From Streptomyces sp. 1-11 (GTDB taxonomy: Bacteria; Actinomycetota; Actinomycetes; Streptomycetales; Streptomycetaceae): a stretch of 64,000 nt of DNA. Positions 42,996-51,824 of the stretch are shown here, piece after piece. The number at the start of each line of letters is the position of its first letter. Positions within the stretch are counted from its first letter, which is position 1. The notes under the pieces are model-generated. The model was given only the letters and a program-made list of their open reading frames with translations. It made no database searches and was not told the origin of the DNA. The translations under genes and the position numbers were made by a program. The stretch is taken from assembly GCF_007176755.1 (NCBI RefSeq), contig NZ_BJTV01000024.1, positions 17,618-81,617 on the forward strand, in the 5' to 3' direction.

Positions 42996-43814
42996 ATGGC
43001 GCGGCAGGAACTGGCCCGCTTCCTGCGGGACCGTCGGGCGGGTCTACGTCCGCACGAGGCCGGACTGACGACGACGGGCACCACCCGCCGCACACCCGGC
43101 CTGCGCCGCGAGGAGGTGGCGGAACTCGCCCACATGTCCGTCGACTACTACACGCGGCTGGAGCAGGCCCGGGGACCGCGGCCATCGCCCCGGATTCTGG
43201 ATGCGCTGGCCCAGGCACTGCGGCTCACCTCGGCCGAGCGCAGCCACCTGTTCCGCCTGGCGGGATCGAACGTGCCGCCCGCCGGCAACGCCGTGCGCCG
43301 GGTACGCCCGCACGTGGCCCGGATGCTGGAACGGCTGCCCCAGACCGCTGCCGTCGTCACCGACGCGGCCTACGGCGTCGTCGCCTGGAACCCGCTGGCC
43401 CGGTCACTGCTCGGCGGCGACCTCGCACACGGGACGACGAACCTGGCCCGGCGCCGCTTCCTGAGCCGGCAAGGGATGCACGAGAGCTCCAGCAGCGAGG
43501 AGTTCGGGCACATCGTGGTGGCGCGGCTTCGCCGAGCCGCCGACCGCTACCCGCACGACCCGCAGGTGACCGCCCTGCTGGCCGAACTGCACGCCGGCAG
43601 TGAGGAGTTCCGGCAGATCTGGCAGACACGCCCGGTCCACGCACCCGGGCACCGCACCAAGACCCTGGACCACCCCGAAGCCGGCACGCTGCGCTTGAAC
43701 TGCGACGTCCTGCTCGTGCCCGAGGACGACCAGGAAGTCGTCCTGATCACGGCCGACCCCGGATCACCCGCCATGCGGGCTCTGCACAGGCTGGCCGAGC
43801 AGGCGACGACCTGA
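42996..43814 (+). CDS. MmyB-type XRE transcriptional regulator
   Basis: 272 residues; GGAGG site five bases before ATG 42996. HTH: TRRTPGLRREEVAELAHMSVDYYTRLEQARGPRPSPRILDALAQALRL, the hallmark of this family. The MmyB ligand domain follows (LERLPQTAAVVTDAAYGVVAWNPLARSLLG... LHAGSEEFRQIWQTRPVHAPGHRTKTLDHPEAGTLRLNCDVL). In Streptomyces these regulators usually repress a divergent SDR, as here. Confidence 0.93.
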   Translation: MARQELARFLRDRRAGLRPHEAGLTTTGTTRRTPGLRREEVAELAHMSVDYYTRLEQARGPRPSPRILDALAQALRLTSAERSHLFRLAGSNVPPAGNAVRRVRPHVARMLERLPQTAAVVTDAAYGVVAWNPLARSLLGGDLAHGTTNLARRRFLSRQGMHESSSSEEFGHIVVARLRRAADRYPHDPQVTALLAELHAGSEEFRQIWQTRPVHAPGHRTKTLDHPEAGTLRLNCDVLLVPEDDQEVVLITADPGSPAMRALHRLAEQATT

Positions 43815-43873
43815 AACCGAAGACGCGGACAGGTCACGGCCGGCGCCCAAGGACAGGGCGGGGGGCGGGAGCC

Positions 43874-44230
43874 TCAGGCCCCCCACTCCGTATGGTCTCC
43901 GATGATCCTGTCGCCGAGGTTGCACCATGCGACGCTCTCCGCGCTCGCCCATACCCAGGGACCGTAGTGCGTGTACTGGTAGCCGCCCAGGGTCTCGCAC
44001 TTGATCACTTCACGGTACCGTCCCGAGTCGCACCAGGTCTTGTTCCCCTGATGGCCCGCGCTGCCGGTCACCCGTTGGCCCCAACACGAGGCCAGCGCGG
44101 AGTCGCTGGACGCGGGAAGGGCGGTCACCGACGAACCGCTGTCCGCCACCGCGCTCGGTGCGAGCGTCATCGCTCCCCCCAGGACGAGCGCCGTTGAGGC
44201 CAGTGCCTTTGCGATACGACCTTTGATCAT
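43874..44230 (-). CDS. small secreted protein with four cysteines
   Basis: 118 residues. ATG 44230 has a GGAGA site. Signal peptide: KGRIAKALASTALVLGGAMTLAPSAVA, cleavage near residue 30. The mature part of about 88 residues has four Cys (ASCWG, TWCDS, IKCET, AWCNL), aromatic residues and no recognised domain. Possibly a disulfide-stabilised extracellular protein. It faces away from the AraC-like regulator. Confidence 0.75.
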   Translation of the reverse strand: MIKGRIAKALASTALVLGGAMTLAPSAVADSGSSVTALPASSDSALASCWGQRVTGSAGHQGNKTWCDSGRYREVIKCETLGGYQYTHYGPWVWASAESVAWCNLGDRIIGDHTEWGA

Positions 44231-44427
44231 GCAGATCTCCCAGGTGTCGACGAGATGTGTATGCGTCGCCGGCTCGCTCCGCCCGGCGGTTGATCGCTCG
44301 TTGACGACCGTAGGCGCAACCCGCGACCGGCGAGCACCCATATGCGCACTGTGACTCTCCAGTTTGCGCACGGTGCACAATTGGGACTGAACCGCACATG
44401 TGCACAGGAAGCTGGGAGCACATCGGC

Positions 44428-45354
44428 ATGACCGACCGCAAGGGTTCCCGATTAAGGGGAACCGAGTCGTTCGAGGCAGTCGCCTCGGCCTTGTTCGCCC
44501 CGTTGCGGGTGACCGATCCCGGTCCGCAGGGGTTCGAAGCCGTGGTGGACCACGCGGTCATCGGGCCCGTGGTCGTCGCCCGTATCCAGGCCGCCGCCGC
44601 GACGGTGACGCGGGACAACCGCAGCATCACCTCCAGCGACGTGGAGTGGATGCATTTCACTCTGCACCACCACGGCCCGGTCACGGCGGCCCAGGACGAC
44701 CGGACCACGGCGGTGAGACCCGGTGAACTGTTCGCCTGTGACAACACCCGGCCCTACCGGCTCGTCGGTGTCGACCCCAGTGACATGACTGTGCTCTGCG
44801 TTCCCCGGGCAAGTCTGGGCAAGCACGCGAACTCCATCAGCCGGCGCACGGCGCTCCCCATAGCCACTCAGGGCGGGATCGGCAGACTGCTCGGCCACGC
44901 CCTGTCCGCAGCCGGCGAGGACCTTCCCCGTCAGCGTGTGTCACGTACGTATCTGGCCGACGCGCTCACCGCACTCCTCCTTGCCGCTTTCGCCGACACC
45001 ACCCCCGAGCGGGCGTCCGTCGCCAGCGACCTTGCCGACCGTATCCGCGCCTACGCGCTGGCTCAGCTCGGCGACCCCCGCCTCAGTGCGGAACGGGTCG
45101 CGCACCAGCACCACATCTCCGTCAGGTACCTCCATGCGCTCTTCAAGGGCGGTGACCTGACCTTCGCCGCCTGGGTCCGCCATGAACGCCTGCTACGGAT
45201 CCGCCGAGACCTTCTCGACCCCGCCTCCGCGGACACTTCCACGGCCGCGATCGCAGCACGATGGGGAGTACACGACACCAAACACCTCGGCAGGTCCCTG
45301 AAACACGAGTTCGGCGAATCCGTCAGCGACCTGCGCCGCAGGCAAAGGGACTGA
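44428..45354 (+). CDS. AraC family transcriptional regulator
   Basis: 308 residues. ATG 44428 has GGGAG upstream and is preferred to ATG 44398. The N-terminal half is an AraC_binding_2-type sensor (FEAVVDHAVIGPVVVARI, RPGELFACDNTRPYRL). HTH domain: LSAERVAHQHHISVRYLHALFKGGDLTFAAWVRHERLLRIRRDL and AIAARWGVHDTKHLGRSLKHEFGESVSDLRR. Divergent from the small secreted protein across about 200 bases. Confidence 0.9.
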   Translation: MTDRKGSRLRGTESFEAVASALFAPLRVTDPGPQGFEAVVDHAVIGPVVVARIQAAAATVTRDNRSITSSDVEWMHFTLHHHGPVTAAQDDRTTAVRPGELFACDNTRPYRLVGVDPSDMTVLCVPRASLGKHANSISRRTALPIATQGGIGRLLGHALSAAGEDLPRQRVSRTYLADALTALLLAAFADTTPERASVASDLADRIRAYALAQLGDPRLSAERVAHQHHISVRYLHALFKGGDLTFAAWVRHERLLRIRRDLLDPASADTSTAAIAARWGVHDTKHLGRSLKHEFGESVSDLRRRQRD

Positions 45355-45578
45355 GCGGCAGTACGCACCCGCCGCTCACAGGCCGGATCGCGCCCCGGGT
45401 CGGGCCAGTTCCCAGGCGGTGGCGGTCAGGTCCAGAGGCCGGAACCGCACCGAGTGAGAGAGTTCCGGCGCTCGTGGTCCGGTTCGGACGTAGGACATGG
45501 CCTTCGGCCGGGTAGCCGCTGCTGTGATTGACGCAGGGCGCTGACGGCGTCCGCTTCGCGGGAGGGAGATGAGAACGC

Positions 45579-45869
45579 ATGGCTACCGGCGCGGACTCGG
45601 CGAGGATCACGGCGAAGGTCCAAGGCAGGGACATCACACTCCATGGCCCCATGACAAAGGACGAGATCCGAAGCACGATCTGGTGGTGGCAGAGTGCCGA
45701 CCACAAGACTTCCCAGGAACGGGAAGAACGTCAGCACGATCACGACGACTCCCACAAGGACGTGATCACGACTTTGGCCGGGTACTACGAGGTCTCCCCC
45801 GACCCCCGTACACCCGAGGCCGAAAGGCTCGTGGACCTGGTGTACGACGAGCTCAACTCGAACGAGTGA
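45579..45869 (+). CDS. hypothetical protein, charged, His/Asp-rich centre
   Basis: 96 residues with a strong GGGAGGGAG site. DITLHGPMTKDEIRSTIWWWQSADHK in the first half, then ERQHDHDDSHKDVITTLAGYYEVS, which could bind metal. No signal or membrane helix. Family not recognised. A short inverted repeat after the stop may end its transcript. Confidence 0.7.
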   Translation: MATGADSARITAKVQGRDITLHGPMTKDEIRSTIWWWQSADHKTSQEREERQHDHDDSHKDVITTLAGYYEVSPDPRTPEAERLVDLVYDELNSNE

Positions 45870-45907
45870 CACAGCGGGCACGGACGTAGCCGGTGTCCGA
45901 GTCTGCC

Positions 45908-45934
45908 CCGTGACGGGGTGCCTGCTCGTCACGG
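45908..45934 (+). terminator. short hairpin after the hypothetical gene
   Basis: CCGTGACG (45908-45915) and CGTCACGG (45927-45934) pair fully across 11 bases, 39 bases beyond the stop. Modest stem, so terminator function is uncertain. Confidence 0.4.
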
Positions 45935-46020
45935 TCGCTCCCCCGGCGGGCTGAACCCCCGCTGCCCCCGCACCTGTTGACTGCCGCGCAACGACCGCGT
46001 GCGCGTCCCGGCGGTGGAGA

Positions 46021-46146
46021 TCAGGCTGTTGCCGGCTGCGCGGCGGGCGCTGGGGCGGGGGCCTGGTGGGCCTTGCGGGTCTCGCGGAGGGTCAGCAGGC
46101 CGGTGATGGCGATCAGTGCCGAGGTCAGGAATGCGGCGGCGAGGGA
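46021..46146 (-). pseudogene. MFS transporter, C-terminal relic
   Basis: The last about 41 codons of a transporter: AAAFLTSALIAITGLLTLRETR is the usual final helix and cytoplasmic end of drug MFS pumps, followed by an Ala/Pro tail and TGA. The frame upstream loses resemblance exactly where the TetR relic begins on the other strand. Confidence 0.6.
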
Positions 46147-46281
46147 GCTTCGACCATGCTGGGGCTCGCGCTGACGCGCTATGTGCTGCGGTTCCCGGCG
46201 AGCATGGCGCTCGAACGCGAGGAGATCGTGGACTGGGTCGGGCCCACGGTCCAGCGGTATCTCACCGCGCGCACACTCTGA
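46147..46281 (+). pseudogene. TetR family regulator, C-terminal relic
   Basis: The last about 43 codons resemble the end of a TetR_C_17-type regulator: MLGLALTRYVLRFPASMALEREEIVDWVGPTVQRYLT, then a stop. The HTH part is absent. TetR/MFS pairs are usually neighbours, so a deletion has probably fused the ends of such a pair. Confidence 0.6.
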
Positions 46282-46411
46282 CCAACGCGGCGAGGGCACC
46301 GACCATCCGTCCGGCTGTGCCGGCACCGCTTGCGGCCGGTGTCGTGCCCTTGCGTATCTGCCGGGCGCCGGTGTCGTGCCCACATATCTGCGTACGCGGT
46401 TAGCGTGCTAA

Positions 46412-46430
46412 ACGTACTTAATTAGTACGT
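46412..46430. promoter_or_regulatory. palindrome upstream of tap
   Basis: ACGTACT, five bases TAATT, AGTACGT: a perfect 7-base dyad in a locally AT-rich patch, 43 bases before the tap start. Tap has an N-terminal HTH, so autoregulation is plausible; a promoter -10 could lie inside. Confidence 0.6.
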
Positions 46431-46473
46431 GAAAGGTACGGTTTCGCCGGTAGGATGGGGGCGGAGGTGTCTC

Positions 46474-48756
46474 ATGTCGGAGCTGTTCGATGCGGTGGAC
46501 GCGCTGGTCGCGTCCCGCTCCCCGCTGCCGCCGCCGGCGGAGCGCAGGCGGCTGCGCCAGGCTCATGCGCTCACCCTGGACGAGGTCGCCGCCGCGCTGC
46601 AGGTGCGGCGGGCGACCGTCGGCGCGTGGGAGTCGGGTAAGACCGAGCCCAGGCCGCCGGAGCGGGAGGCGTACGCCCGCCTGCTGGAACAGCTCGCCAC
46701 GCTCTACCCCGCCCCGGAGAGCACCGGTGCCGAGCAGGAGGACACCGCCCTGCCTCAGCCCGCTGCGGCGCCCGCGGCCCAGGCCTCGGCAGCGGCGGCG
46801 CCGGCGCCGGCGGTGAGCCCGTCGACTGCGCCGTCGAGCGAGGCGCCGGACAGCACGGCCACAGCCCGGGCCGGGGCGGAGGATGCCCCCTCCGCTCCCC
46901 CAGCGGCCGTTCAGGCGCCGGCCGCCGCGCCGGGCCCGCGCGCCGAGCGCGTATCGCGGGGCTCGCGCCGTCCGGGGGCGACGAAGGCCGCCCCGGCGAA
47001 CACGCCCGCGCCCGGCGGTGCGTACCCGCACGGCCCGCTGCTCGTCCTCGACGCCGACGCCGACCGGAACGTGACCGGCTACGGCGTCGGCGGCCTGATC
47101 CTGGACGTGCCCGCCAAGTCGCTGCCCGCGCTGGTCGAGTGGACGCTGACCGAGGGACACCTGGGGGCGGAGCGGCTGCACGGCTCGGGCAAGGACGCCG
47201 ATCCGCTGCTGGTGCTCACCGAGGCGGCGTGCGAACGCTACGGCCTGCCCGCCGCGCTGTCGCACGAGGAGCGGCTCGCCGGACGGCTGGCGGAGGGGCA
47301 CAAGGTCGTCAAGCAGCTTGAGCGCGCCGAGTGGAAGCTGACCCGGCGGGGGCTGGGGCCGTGGGCGCGGATCTACCGCCCAGCCCAGGGGGGCCGCCGA
47401 AGTTGCGTGCAGTTGTGCATCCCCTCGTGGCGCGCCCTCGACGGCCGTGCGTGGGGGCATGCCGCCCAGCTCGAGCCGGCGGAGCTAGCCAAGGTGCTGG
47501 GCCTGTACGCGACACGGGTGATGACCCCGGTCGGCTCTCCGGCCGTCACCGGCCTGCAGCTGATGACCGCGCTCAACCCGCCGACCCGCGCGAGCGAGCC
47601 GGACGCCGACGGCCGGCGGCACCGCGAGCACCGGCCCGGCTCGCTGGGCACCCAGCCGATGGACCCGGCGCCGTGCGAGGCGACCGACGGGCACCCCGTC
47701 CTGGCCGGCCTGCCGCGCTTCCATGTGCGTGGCCCCGACGAGCGGCTGTTCGAGGAGGCCTACGACTGGGCGCGGGACCTGACCGATACGGAGTGCATGA
47801 AGCGCTACCTGGTCGGCATCGACGTCAACCTCGCCTTCGGTGCGGCCGCCAACGGCGCCGTCGTCGGCCTTGCCTCGCCGCCGGTCCACGTCACCAACCC
47901 GGTCTTCGACGCGGCGCTGCCCGGCTCGTGGCTGGTCGACCTCTCCCACGTCGACCTGAACCGGGTGAAGGTCGGCAAGCAGTGGCGCGACCTCGACGGC
48001 GTCCTGCTGCCCAGCCCGTTCACGCCGACCGGCCGGCGCCCGACGGGTCCGGCCTGGTACGCCACGCCCACCGTGGCGTACGCGGTGGAACTGGGCTACG
48101 ACGTCGCCCCCTTGGAGGCATGGGTGCGCCGCGAGAGCGGCCGGTTCCTGGACGGCTGGTACAAGCGGCTGCGCGACGCCTACGTCGCCACCATGACAGA
48201 GCTCGGGGTGGGCGAGAAGCTGCCCCCGCACGAGTTCCTGACCGCGATGGACGGCTACAAGAGCCGTGATGCGGAGACGGGCATCGTCGTGGACGCCATC
48301 AAGATGACCGTCAAGGGCGGCATCGGCAAGCTGCAGGAGAAGGCACGCGGCGGCGGCTGGAAGCCGGGACAGGCGTGGCCCGCCCTCGCCCGGCCCACCT
48401 GGCGGCCCGACATCCGCGCCGCGGTCGTCTCCCGGGCCCGGATCAACATGCACCGCAAGATGGTCGCCCTGGCCGCGGCCACCGGGCAGTATCCGGTCGC
48501 GGTCCTCTCGGACTGCGCCGTGTACGCCGCGGACGGGCCCAGCCCGCTCGACGTCCTGCCCTACGACGCCGACGGCAAGACCGTGCCCGGCGGCTTCCGG
48601 CTCGGCGTCTCCCCGGGGATGGTCAAGCACGAGGGCACCCAGAGCGTGCTGTGGGGCGCCACCGTGCTCGAGGAGCTCGCCGGTGACGGCCACGTCGCCA
48701 ACCTCGCCCGCTACATCAAGACCGGCGAGGTCACCGCCAAGGACACCGGAGAGTAG
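46474..48756 (+). CDS. tap: telomere-associated protein Tap
   Basis: 760 residues (S. coelicolor Tap is about 740); GGAGG seven bases before ATG 46474. In Streptomyces, Tap binds the 3' overhang at chromosome ends and recruits Tpg for end patching. Residues 24-74 form an XRE-like HTH (ALTLDEVAAALQVRRATVGAWESGKTEP). An Ala/Pro-rich linker runs from about 77 to 180. The large C-terminal body (LLVLDADADRNVTGYGVGGLILD, CMKRYLVGIDVNLAFGAAANGAVVGL, RARINMHRKMVALAAATGQYPVAVLSDCAVYA) has Asp-containing strands reminiscent of nuclease/polymerase-like folds. It precedes tpg by 12 bases. Confidence 0.93.
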   Translation: MSELFDAVDALVASRSPLPPPAERRRLRQAHALTLDEVAAALQVRRATVGAWESGKTEPRPPEREAYARLLEQLATLYPAPESTGAEQEDTALPQPAAAPAAQASAAAAPAPAVSPSTAPSSEAPDSTATARAGAEDAPSAPPAAVQAPAAAPGPRAERVSRGSRRPGATKAAPANTPAPGGAYPHGPLLVLDADADRNVTGYGVGGLILDVPAKSLPALVEWTLTEGHLGAERLHGSGKDADPLLVLTEAACERYGLPAALSHEERLAGRLAEGHKVVKQLERAEWKLTRRGLGPWARIYRPAQGGRRSCVQLCIPSWRALDGRAWGHAAQLEPAELAKVLGLYATRVMTPVGSPAVTGLQLMTALNPPTRASEPDADGRRHREHRPGSLGTQPMDPAPCEATDGHPVLAGLPRFHVRGPDERLFEEAYDWARDLTDTECMKRYLVGIDVNLAFGAAANGAVVGLASPPVHVTNPVFDAALPGSWLVDLSHVDLNRVKVGKQWRDLDGVLLPSPFTPTGRRPTGPAWYATPTVAYAVELGYDVAPLEAWVRRESGRFLDGWYKRLRDAYVATMTELGVGEKLPPHEFLTAMDGYKSRDAETGIVVDAIKMTVKGGIGKLQEKARGGGWKPGQAWPALARPTWRPDIRAAVVSRARINMHRKMVALAAATGQYPVAVLSDCAVYAADGPSPLDVLPYDADGKTVPGGFRLGVSPGMVKHEGTQSVLWGATVLEELAGDGHVANLARYIKTGEVTAKDTGE

Positions 48757-48768
48757 GGGAATCGCGGC

Positions 48769-49326
48769 ATGGTCACGGTCGGGGAAGGACTCGACAAGGC
48801 GGTGCAGGGCGCGTTCACCCGCCCGATCCCGAAAACGGCCGGGGCACAGATGCGTTACCTGGTCCGCCGGCACCGGCGCAGCACCCGGCGGGTGGCCGAG
48901 CTGCTCGGCGTCAGCCAGCGCACCGTCGAGCGGTATGTGAAGAACCAGATCCGGACGCCCCGGCCGGAGCTCGCCGACCGCATCGAGCGTGAGGTCCGCG
49001 TGCGCTGGCAGCCGCAGATCAGGGCCAAGGCCAAGCAGGCCGCGGCCACCACCGGCGGCATCATGATCGACGTCCAGGGCCGCTTCGGCTACACCGCCGC
49101 CCCCGGCAGCACCGACGACGCCCGCATCCGCCACCTCACCCTCGCCCTGCCCCCCGAGCACGCCGCCCGCCTCTTCACGGCCCGGGAGGAAGGCGCCACC
49201 GAGGACCGGCTCCGCCGCATCGCCGCCGAGGCCGTCGGAGAGGTCTACTTCCGCGACAACGGCCGCCGCGCCCACGGTCTCGAAGTGGAACTCACCGACC
49301 TGATCGACCTCGACTTCGAGCTGTAG
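48769..49326 (+). CDS. tpg: telomere terminal protein Tpg
   Basis: 185 residues, the family length (184-185). Tpg is covalently attached to the 5' ends of linear Streptomyces replicons and primes fill-in of the terminal gap. An HTH lies at about 38-60 (STRRVAELLGVSQRTVERYVKN), followed by basic PRPELADRIEREVRVRWQPQ. In TpgC and TpgL, Thr114 is known to be nucleotidylated; Thr115 in APGSTDDARIRHL is the likely equivalent. IRAKAKQAAATTGGIMIDVQGRFGYTAAPG is conserved-looking. Ends in an acidic tail (DLIDLDFEL). Same transcript as tap. Confidence 0.94.
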   Translation: MVTVGEGLDKAVQGAFTRPIPKTAGAQMRYLVRRHRRSTRRVAELLGVSQRTVERYVKNQIRTPRPELADRIEREVRVRWQPQIRAKAKQAAATTGGIMIDVQGRFGYTAAPGSTDDARIRHLTLALPPEHAARLFTAREEGATEDRLRRIAAEAVGEVYFRDNGRRAHGLEVELTDLIDLDFEL

Positions 49327-49390
49327 CCGAGCCGGTCCGGGGGCCGGACAGAAGACTGTCGGCCGCTCGGGGCTGTCCGGGCGCGCAGCA

Positions 49391-49437
49391 GCCCCGCAGG
49401 CAGGAGGAGCAGGGTTCCACTGCTGAGCCTGCGGGGC
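49391..49437 (+). terminator. 11-bp stem hairpin downstream of tpg
   Basis: GCCCCGCAGGC (49391-49401) pairs with GCCTGCGGGGC (49427-49437), and the loop has a further AGCAG/CTGCT stem. It lies 65 bases after the tpg stop, a likely terminator. Confidence 0.7.
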
Positions 49438-49518
49438 CGGTGCATCACTCACCTACCCTGCGGTGCGCCCGATACGCCCGATCCCTCCCAACCGCTCGCC
49501 CACAAAGGCTGGTTACGC

Positions 49519-49554
49519 GAGTGGGGCCCGGCCGTATCCGGCCGGGCCTCACTC
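49519..49554. terminator. 16-bp stem hairpin, convergent terminator
   Basis: GAGTGGGGCCCGGCCG (49519-49534) pairs with CGGCCGGGCCTCACTC (49539-49554), one G-T wobble and a four-base loop. It sits between tpg and the convergent small membrane protein gene, and could serve both strands. Confidence 0.8.
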
Positions 49555-49599
49555 ACTTCTCGTGCGCGGCGCGTTCCACGCGCCTGGTGTGTCCGTCGT

Positions 49600-49770
49600 C
49601 TACCAGCGGTACCAGCGGCCCTTACGACCGCCACTGTCAGCCGTACGGACCACGAAGCCCAGCAGCCAGACGACGAGCACGATCACCGCGATCCACCACA
49701 GTGCCTTCAGCGCGAAACCCGCGCCGAAGAGAATCAGGGCCAGCAGAAGAACCAGAAGCAGGGGAACCAT
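49600..49770 (-). CDS. small hydrophobic membrane protein
   Basis: 56 residues. ATG 49770 is chosen because AGGAGG precedes it by nine bases; the ATGs 7-8 codons upstream lack a site. Two helices (VPLLLVLLLALILFGAGFAL and WIAVIVLVVWLLGFVV) and a basic C-terminal tail. A common Streptomyces small protein of unknown role, seen in many stress-response contexts. Confidence 0.8.
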   Translation of the reverse strand: MVPLLLVLLLALILFGAGFALKALWWIAVIVLVVWLLGFVVRTADSGGRKGRWYRW

Positions 49771-49950
49771 CGTTATCAACCTCCTGGCCATCATGTGCCC
49801 TTACCTCAGGCCGACAAGCCCACAAAACGGGAGTTATTTCCCTGCGGTACGGGGCATGTTCACGGGCTTGCGCGCCATGCATCGTTCCCCGGGCCTCGCC
49901 CCTCACGCACCGCGGCACCATCCCGTCAACCAGGGCGGGCGGGCCGGTGG

Positions 49951-50247
49951 TCAGGGTGTGTCGCCGGAGTAGTGGAAGCGGCAGGCGATCCCCGGGCCTG
50001 GTGTGCGCGGCACGCCGTCGCCGGGGTCGTACAGGGCGCGGCCGCCGGGCCACCGTGACAACTCGGTGGCCAGGGCGACGCCACCGTCGAGTTCCTCCGC
50101 CGTCCAGCCGGTGATGTCCAGCAGCAGACCGTCCAGGGGTCCGCCCACGAGCGTCGCGTAGGACCGTGCGGGGAGGGGCCCGGGGTTGGGGTCGTCGTGG
50201 TCGCAGCCGTAGACCCGGCCACGCAGCAACTGCTCATCGCCGTTCAT
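49951..50247 (-). CDS. hypothetical protein
   Basis: 98 residues from ATG 50247; the open frame extends further upstream but without resemblance to a gene. YGCDHDDPNPGPLPARSYATLVGGPLDGLLLDITGW and the end ACRFHYSGD look like a small conserved actinomycete domain, but no function is known to me. No membrane helix or signal. Confidence 0.6.
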   Translation of the reverse strand: MNGDEQLLRGRVYGCDHDDPNPGPLPARSYATLVGGPLDGLLLDITGWTAEELDGGVALATELSRWPGGRALYDPGDGVPRTPGPGIACRFHYSGDTP

Positions 50248-50448
50248 ACGACCAGCGTTGCAGCCACCACCGACAACGGCTCCCCCGCCCGCTGCCTGCC
50301 GTGCCTCGGCTTCCCGTTGTTCGACCCGAAGTTCGTCGAGGGTGTTGATCAGGCGGCCTTGAGCGGGGTGCCGCCATAGGTACAGGCCGATACTCGTCAG
50401 CGCCCTTGAGGGCTTTACGGTGGCGACGACGCGCGATGCGGGGGGAAA

Positions 50449-50970
50449 GTGTTCAGATCCGGAATGATCATTCTTGCGGTGTTCGGGCTGGCCTGGTGGA
50501 TGGTGGGGATCTCGGTGGTCACCGGCCTCCTGGCCGCTGTGGCAGTGGTCCTTGGATTGGCCGCCACCGTGGGTGTGCTGTTGCTGGCTCGCAGGGCCGT
50601 CGCCCAGGGGGCGCCGCCTTCCCCGCCGGACGGCGCAGTGATGCGGCGCTTCGGGTGGATCAACATCGCCCAGTGGGCTGCGATCGCGGCGACTGTCGCG
50701 GTGTGCGTCGCTTGCGGTGCGTCCTCCTGGATTCCGGTGTTGGTGGTGTTCATCGTCGGGGTGCACTTTCTGCCGCTGGCCACGTTGTTCCGGCAGCCGG
50801 AATACCGCGTGACAGCCGCCTTGCTCATCGCCGCTGGTGGCGTCGCCGGTGTCGTCGGCGCGGCAGGCGGACCGCCGACCGTGGTACGCGCCATGGCCTG
50901 TATCCCCACCGCGCTGGCTCTGTGGGGCAGTGCGGTGTGGCTGCTGGGCCGCAGAACCGACGCTCGATAG
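50449..50970 (+). CDS. hypothetical membrane protein with six helices
   Basis: 173 residues. GTG 50449 follows GGGGGAAA closely; ATG 50464 is an alternative. Hydrophobic segments at about 6-22, 26-46, 72-92, 94-112, 120-140 and 147-165. Helix 3 begins MRRFGWINIAQWAAI. Family not recognised with certainty; resembles multi-helix Streptomyces integral proteins of unknown function. Confidence 0.7.
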   Translation: MFRSGMIILAVFGLAWWMVGISVVTGLLAAVAVVLGLAATVGVLLLARRAVAQGAPPSPPDGAVMRRFGWINIAQWAAIAATVAVCVACGASSWIPVLVVFIVGVHFLPLATLFRQPEYRVTAALLIAAGGVAGVVGAAGGPPTVVRAMACIPTALALWGSAVWLLGRRTDAR

Positions 50971-51207
50971 CGGCGGGGCCATTCGCTTCAGCGCTTCCTC
51001 ATGGTGTTCAGGAGTTTTCTACAGGCACCGTTGAACCGAGCGCCTTCGTCCATGTAGGCAGCCCCGACCATGGCGCCTTCCCGGCGGTACGCGCCGGGTT
51101 TCTTCAACTGGCGCCCGGGCACCCGGTGTCGGCCTTGGGGCACAGAACCATCTACGCAGGTTCTCGTATGCCTTGTGACGCAACAGGCAACCGGCTAAGG
51201 TGGTTCC

Positions 51208-51783
51208 ATGGCCGTGGTTTATTTTCCCGAGTTCCGTCTGGGCAAGGTGCTGGCGACCAGCTTCACGGGGACCCTGTCGGAGCGTTACGGCGAGGCGCTC
51301 GAGCGTATTCCGGTGCCCTCCCGGCTCGCGGACTGGTTCGCGGTCCATGGACTCGCCGTGGACTCCTGCAGTCAGTCCCAGCTCGAGCGCGCACGGGAGC
51401 TGCGGGAATCGATCCACGAAGCCGCCACCGCAGTGGCGAACCAGAGCCCGCTTCCCTCCTCGGCTGTCCAGGTCATCAATGACTGCAGTACTGGCGGTCT
51501 GGCCTCGGCGATCTTGACGCCCGAGGGCAGCCGGGAGTGGCGGCTGGGCTCTGGTTCCACGGAGGACGCGCTCAGCGTCATCGCGGACGACGCGATCCGC
51601 CTCCTCGCGGAAGAGCGAGAAGGGAAGATCTCGTTGTGTGCGTCGCCGACGTGCCGGGCCGCGTTCCTCGACACCAGCCGTGGACACACCCGCAGATGGT
51701 GCGACATGAACACGTGTGGCAACCGTGAGAAAAAGGCCCGCTTTCTCGCCAACAAGCGCAAGAAGTCGAGCCTTGCCGACTGA
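51208..51783 (+). CDS. CGNR zinc finger protein (ABATE domain)
   Basis: 191 residues. An N-terminal ABATE-like helical region (about 25-130) precedes a C-terminal CGNR zinc finger: LCASPTCRAAFLDTSRGHTRRWCDMNTCGNREKKARF, with two CxxxxC-type pairs and the CGNR signature. Members are putative stress-linked transcription regulators that bind DNA. The tail is Lys/Arg-rich. Transcribed alone. Confidence 0.9.
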   Translation: MAVVYFPEFRLGKVLATSFTGTLSERYGEALERIPVPSRLADWFAVHGLAVDSCSQSQLERARELRESIHEAATAVANQSPLPSSAVQVINDCSTGGLASAILTPEGSREWRLGSGSTEDALSVIADDAIRLLAEEREGKISLCASPTCRAAFLDTSRGHTRRWCDMNTCGNREKKARFLANKRKKSSLAD

Positions 51784-51824
51784 CCATGCTGTCGATCGCC
51801 GGCCGTCGTGACTTCGCAGTACCG

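Noticed and set aside
45870..46020. Search for tRNA or attachment site beside tap
   Set aside because: No cloverleaf pattern, CCA end or flanking direct repeat was found.
46474..49326. tap-tpg as evidence that a telomere lies inside the window
   Set aside because: No set of closely packed palindromes typical of telomeres was seen; the genes can be many kilobases from the end.
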